Assembly (NCBI GenBank): GCA_014800065.1
Contig: JAAVGX010000057.1
Location: 1-7,196 of the forward strand
Reading direction: 5' to 3'
Length of the DNA: 7,196 bases
Source: Bacteroidales bacterium
Lineage (GTDB): Bacteria > Bacteroidota > Bacteroidia > Bacteroidales > Muribaculaceae
Shown here: one piece after another, positions 1 to 6,076 of the stretch
Position numbering within the stretch: position 1 is the stretch's first letter
Layout: each line of letters starts with the position of its first letter
Made by a program: the position numbers and the translations under genes
The notes under the pieces: generated by a model
The model's database searches: none
Seen by the model: the letters and a program-made list of their open reading frames with translations, nothing else
Told to the model about the DNA's origin: nothing

Positions 1-318
1 GATTGTGTCGTGCGTGGCCGGAACGGTCACGGGGATTGGTGTGGTTTTATTCTCCAGCCAATGCGTTAAAGTCCCGTCAGGGTTGACGGTTGCTTCGGAA
101 ATGGCTGCATCTGTTTCGATGTGTGAGGTGCTGTCCGGGATGGTGTGACGGACACTCTGTTGCGGAAGTGTGGCGTGAACGACGTCGAGCGTGACGTGAT
201 GAACGGTGCGTGTGGTAGTCGTGGTCTGAACTGGCACCACGATGGGGGACGTGGTTCGCTTGGCGGTGCATCCGCTCATAAGAAGGAGCAGTAGCAGAAT
301 CAGGAGTGCGTGTTTCAT
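1..318 (-). CDS. Lipoprotein, candidate outer-membrane spanin (Rz1-like), 3' end outside window
   Basis: The ATG at 318 overlaps the endolysin stop (ATGA at 318-315), and the frame stays open for 106 codons to the left edge. The first residues, MKHALLILLLLLLMSGC, are a textbook lipoprotein signal: Lys at position 2, a run of Leu, then a lipobox ending in Cys17, though Met rather than Leu sits at -3. The mature part is rich in Thr, Val, Pro and His (for example PVQTTTTTRTVHH) and includes NPDGTLTHWLENK and a PIPVTVPATHDT segment near the edge. Such a lipoprotein directly after an endolysin fits the outer-membrane subunit of a two-component spanin, which helps fuse the inner and outer membranes at the end of lysis. 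A superinfection-exclusion lipoprotein is an alternative. Lipoprotein identity is strong; the spanin role is inferred from position. Confidence 0.82.
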   Translation of the reverse strand, partial: MKHALLILLLLLLMSGCTAKRTTSPIVVPVQTTTTTRTVHHVTLDVVHATLPQQSVRHTIPDSTSHIETDAAISEATVNPDGTLTHWLENKTTPIPVTVPATHDTI

Positions 319-716
319 CGGATTCGTTTGATTTCGTGCCGGAGGTCGGCAGGGTTATAGCTGATGTGTACCCATGCGAAGTTGTGTTCATCGATGAGCT
401 GTGTGAATGGGAGGCCGAGGTCGAGCACGAGTTGGAAAAGGCGACGGTTGTCGACTGCGTTGCCGGTGGTGATGTCGGCGGCTTGGCCGTAGAGATGATG
501 GGAGTTGGCCACACCGCCTACGGCTCTATTGAGCGCCGGGCAACGGTAGCCACTGCTGACGATGAGCGGACGCCCCCACGCTTGGCGCAGTGGGTCGAGG
601 ACGTTGTCGACCAACGCCACCGCCGAGGGCTTAATGCTCTCGGGGATGGTGTTGTTGATGCGCATACGCGTGGCGGTGTCGCTTCGGGTGAATTCTTCAA
701 GGGTGAAGTATTTCAT
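315..716 (-). CDS. M15-family zinc peptidase, probable phage endolysin, 133 aa
   Basis: I place the start at ATG 716 (MKYFTLEEFTRS), which overlaps the preceding stop as ATGA. A longer frame from 806 would add 30 low-complexity residues and overlap the upstream gene deeply, so it is less likely. The protein shows the M15 signature: SGYRCPALN (55-63), then the SxHxxGxAxD motif as SHHLYGQAAD (72-81), giving zinc ligands His74 and Asp81, and WVH (115-117), giving the third ligand His117; Glu110 is a candidate catalytic residue. This matches the small Peptidase_M15_3 type common in phages, which cleaves peptide cross-bridges of peptidoglycan. All key residues are present, so it should be active. 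There is no signal peptide and no separate cell-wall-binding domain, so it would need a holin or another route across the membrane. Its stop overlaps the next start by ATGA. The family call is firm; the lysis role is inferred from context. Confidence 0.92.
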   Translation of the reverse strand: MKYFTLEEFTRSDTATRMRINNTIPESIKPSAVALVDNVLDPLRQAWGRPLIVSSGYRCPALNRAVGGVANSHHLYGQAADITTGNAVDNRRLFQLVLDLGLPFTQLIDEHNFAWVHISYNPADLRHEIKRIR

Positions 717-1129
717 TCGGGTGTCTGTTTTTGTGAGTGGTACTTTTCTTTTGTGAGTCCTTTCTTTGGTGGGGTGTGGGCGTTGGGAGGTGTGCGAAAG
801 GGACACGGCTTGTCGTTACACCTTACTTCAACTAATTCAAGTTCCAGAGTTGCGATTCGCTTCAAATATCCGATTTCCATTTCGGCTTTTTCTCGGGTGA
901 GGTCGAGCACTTCGGTATTGAGACGCCGTACCAGTTGTGTTTGCTCGTCGAAGCGAACTTCCTTTTCCTTGAGTTGCTTTTGGAGGAATACGTTTGTTTC
1001 ACTAAGGAGCTTAAATTCATCGGCACGTGCGACGCGCTTCCGGTTGAACACCCATTTGATGAAATCTGAGCCTCCGAGGGCTCCGAGTAAGGTGAGCGGG
1101 AGCTGCCACCATTGCATTGTCAGTTCCAT
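713..1129 (-). CDS. Membrane-anchored coiled-coil protein, candidate holin or spanin-like lysis protein, 138 aa
   Basis: The ATG at 1129 lies 3 bases after the previous stop; a second ATG four codons on (1117, giving MQWWQLPLTLLGALGG) is an equally plausible start. Residues about 7-28 form one hydrophobic segment, followed by a basic patch (NRKRVAR), then a long charged helix at about 38-103 with heptad-like spacing that should form a coiled coil. A short CxxxxC motif (Cys104, Cys109) and a Pro-rich, Lys-rich tail follow. Its stop overlaps the start of the M15 peptidase gene (ATGA at 716-713). A small single-anchor protein encoded directly before an endolysin without an export signal suggests a lysis role: holin-like, or the inner-membrane spanin partner of the lipoprotein two genes on. 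The basic patch after the anchor predicts a cytoplasmic C-terminus, which argues against a classical Rz-type spanin. Function is inferred. Confidence 0.8.
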   Translation of the reverse strand: MELTMQWWQLPLTLLGALGGSDFIKWVFNRKRVARADEFKLLSETNVFLQKQLKEKEVRFDEQTQLVRRLNTEVLDLTREKAEMEIGYLKRIATLELELVEVRCNDKPCPFRTPPNAHTPPKKGLTKEKYHSQKQTPE

Positions 1130-1132
1130 GGG

Positions 1133-1432
1133 CTAAGCGAATGTGAGGGTGAATGTGGCGGCGCGGATGCTGGCGCAGTAGAGGTTGATGGCGGTGATTA
1201 GCCGGGTCTGTGCTTCGGTGTCGGGCTGGCCATAGAAGGTGATGTTATTGGAGCCGGGGAAGGAGGAGAAGTCGGCTGCGATGTCGGGGTGCTCGTCGTT
1301 GTGACGTGTAATGCGTCCGTTGTTGATTTCGGATGCTTTGCCGTTGTAGATGTTCACGTCGGCCTCCAGGCGGAGGGTTTCGGTTTCGCTCACGATGTGA
1401 GCTACTGCGGAGGGGGTGTTTTCGATTTGCAT
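1133..1432 (-). CDS. Small conserved-looking phage protein of unknown function, 99 aa
   Basis: The ATG at 1432 lies 27 bases after the tail fibre stop, and the frame ends at TAG (1135-1133). The leader just before the start is A-rich (aaaaacaaacaat) with no Shine-Dalgarno, typical of Bacteroidota. The protein begins MQIENTPSAVAHIVSETETL, is mildly acidic, has a single cysteine (Cys86), and has no signal peptide, membrane segment or motif I recognise. The end (ATFTLTFA) looks like a beta strand. It sits between the tail fibre gene and the lysis genes, so it could be a small virion component, a fibre assembly chaperone, or an accessory lysis factor; the sequence does not decide between these. 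Its tight packing between two confident genes in the same direction supports it being real. Confidence 0.75.
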   Translation of the reverse strand: MQIENTPSAVAHIVSETETLRLEADVNIYNGKASEINNGRITRHNDEHPDIAADFSSFPGSNNITFYGQPDTEAQTRLITAINLYCASIRAATFTLTFA

Positions 1433-1459
1433 ATTGTTTGTTTTTAGAGATGAATAATA

Positions 1460-4400
1460 TCAGAGAGGACTCCATGAGGAGCCGTTATTACTGGATTTGC
1501 GGATGCCATTTGAATCCAAACGCAGACGGAAGTTATTGAACCTCATTTCCACGCCGTCCGCACCACAATAGAGTAGGCTCTGCCCCCAAGCTGCGAGGAA
1601 TCCGTTTTTGCCGAGGGTGTTCTGGTTGGATGTGGTGTACTGCCACGAACGGGTGTTCATTATGAATGTAGCTCCTTCAAAAGGACTTCCGGCTATCTCC
1701 GTTGCTCCTGCCGGGACGGGGTAATCGAAATGCAGCACACCGTATAATTTGCCGGCTCTGGGTAGGCGTAAGGCTGTGGAGTAGTTCGTACTCCAGCCGG
1801 AGCTTCCCGCTTGGAGGTTGAGATGCGCGGATTGAAGTAAGGTGTTGTCGAGGTAGAAATCCACAACGATTGTTGCGCAGAAGTCGTTCAACGGTACTCC
1901 ATCGAATTTGGGTATGCTGATTGGCCCTGCGATATTTACGACGGTTCCTGCCGGGAGTGTGCGGCTGTCCAGTTGCGTTTTATTTATGCTCGTGTTGGCG
2001 CCTATAAAAAGATTGCCATCAGGATAAACGTTTACAGTCCCCGAACTGAAGCTATTGCCGGTCACATCTAAATAGCCGCTACTACTGGCTGCGGTCAATA
2101 ACTCGGGGACATTCACATCTCCGATGCGCAGGGCGTTGTTACTTCCATCTATGAGGGTGAGCCCATCACTTGAAAGCTGCACAACGTCGCCGACCATAAT
2201 TCTATTTTTTTCAAATCGGATAATGTTGTTGCAGAAGAATGCTGTGCCGTCCATTCGGATGCCGGATGTGGCGGGCGTTCCTGAGCGAGTACCGTCGGGG
2301 TCAATCATATCGCCGCCACCCCAAAGCATCAACCCTCCGCCTTTGTCGTTGCCGTTGTAGATGCCGTTCATTCCGGCCATCGTGACGTACTCCCCGTTGC
2401 TTTTGGTATAACCCAACCGCATTAGTGAGGCGAGCACAAGGCCGCCCTCGATTGAGCCGCTTTCTTTGAGGGCTGATTTGATGTAGTCCATGTCGTAGGG
2501 CGAGGCCGTCCATACGGGTGCGCGGTTGATGCCCTTTTCGATTTTGACGCGGTGGATGGTGCTGGTACTGGTCCCGCTGCCCGGGCCATTATAGATGGTG
2601 AATATGTCCCTTGCGCGGTCGGCCATTGTGGATGGCAGTTTGAAAGTGACTGAGTAAATCTCGCCGCCATCGTAAGTACCAATTTTGGCCACGGTGCCCA
2701 TGTACACGCCACCGTAGTTATCGTAGAAAAGCCAGCTGCGGCCACTGCCCAACTGCCCCCAGATTGTGATTGTGTATGTGTCGCCGATTACAAGTTTTTC
2801 GGTTGTGACGACTTTCACAAAGCTATATTTGGTGTCGGATATATTGTACTCCGAATCCTTGACAAGGTTGTCGCCCAACCTTGACCCTTCTTCGATTACG
2901 GGGATGCGTTCGCGGTCGAGTACGGTTGTGCCGTCGAGCAGTTCAACGATTATAGCTGTGACTTTGCTCCTGTCAGGCTCCTCTGTGGGTAATTCTATTG
3001 TATGAGATGAAGTAGCAGCGGAGAGCGCGGTTGTGCTTGAATCCAAACCGATACGTTGATAACGCACGGTTTTCTCGGTGGTGAGCGTGCGTGCCGATGC
3101 TCCGGTGGTTTTGTACTTCTGAACGGTGATGCTTGATGCGGAAAGGTTGCCGAGAGCATCGCGGCTGATGTTGTTGGCCGAGAGTTCGAGTTGGTAGACA
3201 ACGGCGGCTTCACCAACCATTTCGGAGGCGGCAGGTGTCCACACCGGGTTCTGGTTTACACCTCGCTCCAATTTGACATTGGTGATTCTTATACCCGCGG
3301 AATTGACATTACGCGTTTGGTCATCCAACAATATGTTGTTTATAGTTTCGGTTTTTGTCGCAGTGACAATACCGTAGCAACGTCCGTTTTTGAGAGTTAT
3401 GAGACCGGTGTCCTTGCTTCCCAAAATGTAAAACGACCACTTGCCATTGTTTTCTGCCGTCAGACCTGCAACATCAAACGAGAGTGTGAACACATCCCCG
3501 GCAGATACTTCGAGATTGCCGTCGGTGTAAACTCTAAAATACGTGTCCTGATTGGAATTGGCCGCGATTTCGATGCCGTGGTCTATCACAGTTGTATTCG
3601 ATGCGGACTGAGCATACTTGTCTAATAAGAGGTTAGGGGTGTAATTGGTACCGTCCGAACCGGGTTGGCCATATATGAGCTGTCCACCGGCACCAATGCA
3701 AACAGCACTCTTTGTGGAGTCTTTCCTTGAAACAACACCGATGAACTGGCAGGGAGTGTTATTGACATCCGAAATTGTGCCTCTTACACAGACCGTATCG
3801 CCGTCCTGTATTTCTGAGAAATTCCCACAGAGCCAACCGGACGATTCTCGCGAAGCCCAATCTTTCCACTGAGCGAGGGTTGCGCTGTATGGATAGAACG
3901 CGGTATTATTTGCCGGCGAAGTTAGGGTTTTATAGCTACTTCCGTTCTGCCCGGGACGTACCTTGTAGACGCTCATTGTGGTGGTGAGCGTGGGTGTGCC
4001 TGATTTTGTGGCCGTGACGGTTACGGTTGCGTTGTCGGAGCTTATTGCGGTGATGTTGAGTGTGGTGCCGTTGATGGCAGATATGCACCCGCTATCAGCT
4101 TTAGAGAAAGACCACCCCGAATCGACGGAACCGCCTTTGTAGACTGTAATTGTAGAGGATGGCAGCGCGCTCGTGGGAGTTCCGGCAGCGTTGCAAGCCA
4201 CGGCGGCAACTTCATTTGAAAGGTCAAGCATATAAACATCGCTTCCGCTTGCCCCGGTGTCACCGGTGAGGCGTACGGCTGTACTCCAAACGGGCGTAGT
4301 TGAAGGCGGTGTTATCGTACCCTGACACATCCACACATATTCGCCGGCTTTGACATCGGTTGGTGGTGTGGATTGCCATCCGCTCGTTGGCGCGGTGGTG

Positions 4401-6076
4401 GACGTTCCCTTAGCCCAATTAAATACCGGGTAGCTTCCGTCCTTGCCGACCATTTCGGAGGCGGCAGGTGTCCACACGGTATTACTGTTAGTACCCTTTT
4501 CGAGCTTTATCCGATTCACGCGCGAAATAGACGTTGTACTACTCGGCATATGGTATAAATATACCTTACGTCTATATTGCGATGTCGGCGCAACCCAAAA
4601 CGTTCCTGTCGCGCGATAAACTCCATCTGCGACTTTTACGATATTGGGCACCAAATTATTGGCTCCCCCGTTAATCATCAGCGAGAAACACTCTTTACCC
4701 TCGCCTAATTCGCCCCAAATAGTACAGGTGTATGGAACTTGCTCCAAGTCCTCAGATATGTCGTACACACATACTAAGTAAGAACTGGTGTTTATTGGTG
4801 CATCGCTCTTTAAAATGAGGTTGTCGGCATAGCTTGCGCCTTGGATGCGCACGGCTGCGCCCCACGTTTGACCTCCGTCGTTGGAGGTTTGCATCCACAC
4901 ATCGCCCGACTGGTAATTGGTGTGCCACGCAGACGCGTCCGCCGAATAGCGGCTCATCAAGTTGGGGGCTTTTCCGGCTTCGATAGCATCCGCAAAGGTT
5001 TTCTCTGAGCCATCGGGCGCAACGACCGTCGACTGCGATGAAATTTTACCTGCTACGGTCAATCCGGAGTCCTGCTTATATTCGAGGTACTGTGTTGCTC
5101 CGGATGCACCGAGGCGGAAGAAGATTTTGCCGGTCTGTGGGTCGCGACCGAAGCTTACCACAGCCTTACCCTCCAATGAGTAGGAGTTGATGCCTGAATA
5201 GAGCTTAACGCATGGAGCATCGGCAGCAGTGGTGCTGAACAGGAGCGCGCTCTGGCGGTCAGTAGCGTTGCGGTTACCGAACTGGCATATCTCGTCGCCC
5301 GGCTGCGGTGCATCACTTCCGGTGTCGCAGTCGGTTTTAGAGAGAGCGATGTAGCCATAATGATTGCCAGCATCATCGGCCGCAGCATCATTGACAACCT
5401 CGGAGACCAGTCGCCAGTAGCTGTGATTGCTTACCTTGTTGGATGTGCCGGTTCGGGCGTTGAACAATCGCGCGATGGCTTGGTCGCCAACGGCAAAGGC
5501 GCAGTCAGTCAGTTCGCCGTCCTGCCCCGAGAGGAAGTAGCAGCGATAGGCAGTGGCCGTCTCCTCCACCCTGACGCACTTGATACCACCACCGGGGGTG
5601 ATGTACTGGTCACCCGCCAGCACGCCCTTCTTAATGATGGTCAGCTCCTCGAAGAAGGCTTTGACGCGCACATAGAGCTTGTCGAGCTCGGCGTACGAGT
5701 GGTCGTCAGCATCCATGTGGAAGCAACCACCGGAAGCCCCCGCCTCAAAGTCGCCCACGTGCAACCCCTTGGCAAAATCAATCAGCTCAGCCGCCGTGTC
5801 GGGCTTTACCTTGGAGAGGAACTCGTCACGCACGGGGCTATCGGGATCGAGAGTTTGAGCCGAAGTGGCATGAGCAGCCTCTTCGGCTTCTTTCGCATAG
5901 TTGGCTCTGTCAGCCTTCTGTGCGTGGGTGGCCTCTGTGGCCAAATCAGCAGTGGCGGCATGAATTGCTTCGGAGATTACACCGGGTGTAACGGTAGCAC
6001 CGGGTGCTGATATACCACTACCGATTATTGTGCCTTTACGTTCTTTGGCTTTCTTTAGTATCTTAACCTTAATCAT
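1460..6076 (-). CDS. Large modular tail fibre / receptor-binding protein, 1538 aa
   Basis: The ATG at 6076 overlaps the stop of the preceding gene, and the frame is intact to TGA at 1462-1460. Visible layout: an alanine-rich heptad-like stalk (residues about 37-76); a region at about 110-310 with LSKTDCDTGSDAPQPGDEIC (246-265), which I recall as conserved in Bacteroidales phage tail proteins; a W/VWM repeat (371-413); a carbohydrate-binding-like module A (419-543); a second W/VWM repeat (550-605); a short collagen-like GDTGASG linker; an Ig-like beta domain (613-706); module B (815-954); a second Ig-like segment (960-1062); module C (1070-1196); and a long Gly/Asn/Ser-rich C-terminal region (1200-1538) with GGGLMLWGGGDMID. 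The three modules end in VWTPAASEMVG or a variant of it. The architecture and position suggest a virion protein at the tail tip that binds host surface glycans, possibly capsule. No enzyme motif was seen. The family is recognised from memory; glycan binding is inferred. Confidence 0.85.
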   Translation of the reverse strand: MIKVKILKKAKERKGTIIGSGISAPGATVTPGVISEAIHAATADLATEATHAQKADRANYAKEAEEAAHATSAQTLDPDSPVRDEFLSKVKPDTAAELIDFAKGLHVGDFEAGASGGCFHMDADDHSYAELDKLYVRVKAFFEELTIIKKGVLAGDQYITPGGGIKCVRVEETATAYRCYFLSGQDGELTDCAFAVGDQAIARLFNARTGTSNKVSNHSYWRLVSEVVNDAAADDAGNHYGYIALSKTDCDTGSDAPQPGDEICQFGNRNATDRQSALLFSTTAADAPCVKLYSGINSYSLEGKAVVSFGRDPQTGKIFFRLGASGATQYLEYKQDSGLTVAGKISSQSTVVAPDGSEKTFADAIEAGKAPNLMSRYSADASAWHTNYQSGDVWMQTSNDGGQTWGAAVRIQGASYADNLILKSDAPINTSSYLVCVYDISEDLEQVPYTCTIWGELGEGKECFSLMINGGANNLVPNIVKVADGVYRATGTFWVAPTSQYRRKVYLYHMPSSTTSISRVNRIKLEKGTNSNTVWTPAASEMVGKDGSYPVFNWAKGTSTTAPTSGWQSTPPTDVKAGEYVWMCQGTITPPSTTPVWSTAVRLTGDTGASGSDVYMLDLSNEVAAVACNAAGTPTSALPSSTITVYKGGSVDSGWSFSKADSGCISAINGTTLNITAISSDNATVTVTATKSGTPTLTTTMSVYKVRPGQNGSSYKTLTSPANNTAFYPYSATLAQWKDWASRESSGWLCGNFSEIQDGDTVCVRGTISDVNNTPCQFIGVVSRKDSTKSAVCIGAGGQLIYGQPGSDGTNYTPNLLLDKYAQSASNTTVIDHGIEIAANSNQDTYFRVYTDGNLEVSAGDVFTLSFDVAGLTAENNGKWSFYILGSKDTGLITLKNGRCYGIVTATKTETINNILLDDQTRNVNSAGIRITNVKLERGVNQNPVWTPAASEMVGEAAVVYQLELSANNISRDALGNLSASSITVQKYKTTGASARTLTTEKTVRYQRIGLDSSTTALSAATSSHTIELPTEEPDRSKVTAIIVELLDGTTVLDRERIPVIEEGSRLGDNLVKDSEYNISDTKYSFVKVVTTEKLVIGDTYTITIWGQLGSGRSWLFYDNYGGVYMGTVAKIGTYDGGEIYSVTFKLPSTMADRARDIFTIYNGPGSGTSTSTIHRVKIEKGINRAPVWTASPYDMDYIKSALKESGSIEGGLVLASLMRLGYTKSNGEYVTMAGMNGIYNGNDKGGGLMLWGGGDMIDPDGTRSGTPATSGIRMDGTAFFCNNIIRFEKNRIMVGDVVQLSSDGLTLIDGSNNALRIGDVNVPELLTAASSSGYLDVTGNSFSSGTVNVYPDGNLFIGANTSINKTQLDSRTLPAGTVVNIAGPISIPKFDGVPLNDFCATIVVDFYLDNTLLQSAHLNLQAGSSGWSTNYSTALRLPRAGKLYGVLHFDYPVPAGATEIAGSPFEGATFIMNTRSWQYTTSNQNTLGKNGFLAAWGQSLLYCGADGVEMRFNNFRLRLDSNGIRKSSNNGSSWSPL
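2489..2869 (-). repeat. Carbohydrate-binding-like module C of the tail fibre
   Basis: Residues 1070-1196. It opens with NLVKDSEYNISDTKY, has the core YTITIWGQLGSGRSWLFY, and closes with VKIEKGINRAPVWTASPYDM. The core is close to that of module A (YTxTIWGxLGxG), but the closing motif has diverged (VWTASPYDM instead of VWTPAASEM). Confidence 0.6.
2891..3199 (-). repeat. Ig-like beta segment 2 of the tail fibre
   Basis: Residues 960-1062, directly after module B. The start (VYQLELSANNISRDALGN) and SSITVQKYK match the pattern of segment 1. The second half differs (ELPTEEPDRSKVTAIIVELL), so the similarity is limited to the first 30 or so residues. Confidence 0.45.
3215..3634 (-). repeat. Carbohydrate-binding-like module B of the tail fibre
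   Basis: Residues 815-954. It opens with NLLLDKYAQSAS, has a diverged core (FTLSFDVAGLTAENNGKWSF), and closes with VKLERGVNQNPVWTPAASEM. Its closing segment is identical to that of module A for ten residues, while its core is less like A and C, as expected for a reassorted module. Confidence 0.6.
3216..3244 (-). repeat. 29-bp perfect direct repeat, copy 2 (end of module B)
   Basis: Second copy of the 29-base repeat, encoding VWTPAASEMV at residues 945-954. The copies are 1233 bases apart, a multiple of three, so recombination between them would delete or duplicate 411 residues in frame. Confidence 0.95.
3959..4240 (-). repeat. Ig-like beta segment 1 of the tail fibre
   Basis: Residues 613-706. 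It begins DVYMLDLSNEVAAVACNAAG, continues through SSTITVYKGG, and ends with alternating Thr/Val strands (NATVTVTATKSGTPTLTTTM). It aligns by eye with residues 960-1062 (VYQLELSANNISRDALGN, then SSITVQKYK). Both look like Ig-like spacer domains common in phage tail proteins. Confidence 0.5.
4448..4822 (-). repeat. Carbohydrate-binding-like module A of the tail fibre
   Basis: Residues 419-543. The module opens with NLILKSDAPINTSSY, has a central YTCTIWGELGEGKE, and closes with IKLEKGTNSNTVWTPAASEM. The same opening, core and closing pattern occurs in modules B and C. The pattern resembles jelly-roll carbohydrate-binding domains in phage tail proteins; the fold and ligand are inferred. Confidence 0.65.
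4449..4477 (-). repeat. 29-bp perfect direct repeat, copy 1 (end of module A)
   Basis: These 29 bases are identical to 3216-3244. They encode VWTPAASEMV at residues 534-543, at the end of module A. Bases on both sides differ between the copies, so 29 is the exact length. The identity holds at the DNA level across all codons, including third positions. Confidence 0.95.
5849..5968 (-). other. Alanine-rich heptad-like stalk in the tail fibre N-terminus
   Basis: Residues about 37-76 of the tail protein place Ala every two to four residues with charged or polar residues between (for example ATADLATEATHAQKADRANY, 41-60). This is the pattern of an alanine-rich helical, probably trimeric, stalk found near the attachment end of phage fibres. 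The helical prediction is by eye. Confidence 0.6.

Larger units (their letters stand above)
4262..4966 (-). repeat. Paired W/VWM repeats flanking module A
   Basis: Two short segments share one pattern: residues 371-413 (GDVWMQTSNDGGQTWGAAVR within it) and residues 550-605 (GEYVWMCQGT, then VWSTAVRLTG). Each has a Trp-containing lead, a G-x-VWM core, and a closing W-x-x-AVR-x-x-G. They occur just before and just after module A. The span given covers both copies and module A between them. Their function is not known to me. Confidence 0.6.

Noticed and set aside
77..514. A 145-codon minus-strand frame overlapping the endolysin and lipoprotein, considered as an embedded Rz1-like gene
   Set aside because: The product is Ser/Thr/His/Arg-rich with no signal peptide or lipobox, while the true lipoprotein is found in another frame starting at 318.
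717..806. A longer endolysin start at 806
   Set aside because: It would add 30 low-complexity residues (MSLSHTSQRPHPTKERTHKR at the front) and overlap the coiled-coil gene by 94 bases; the start at 716 makes an ATGA junction and the usual M15_3 N-terminus.
306..1136. A 276-codon open frame on the plus strand
   Set aside because: It lies opposite the endolysin, the coiled-coil gene and their ATGA junction. The minus-strand products show clear motifs (M15 zinc ligands), and the plus-strand product is low-complexity Ser/Arg/Val-rich with no motif.
1433..1459. A promoter or terminator in the only sizeable gap between genes
   Set aside because: The 27 bases are AT-rich with an A-rich leader, but I see no inverted repeat with a T-run and no complete Bacteroidota promoter (TTTG and TAnnTTTG with proper spacing).
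5360..6010. A 216-codon open frame on the plus strand
   Set aside because: It is antisense to the N-terminal part of the tail fibre, which has a recognisable family pattern; the plus-strand product looks like a reverse shadow.
1460..6076. A diversity-generating retroelement acting on the tail fibre
   Set aside because: No reverse transcriptase, accessory gene, or near-copy with adenine-specific mismatches was found in the window. The 29-bp repeat is perfect and internal to modules.
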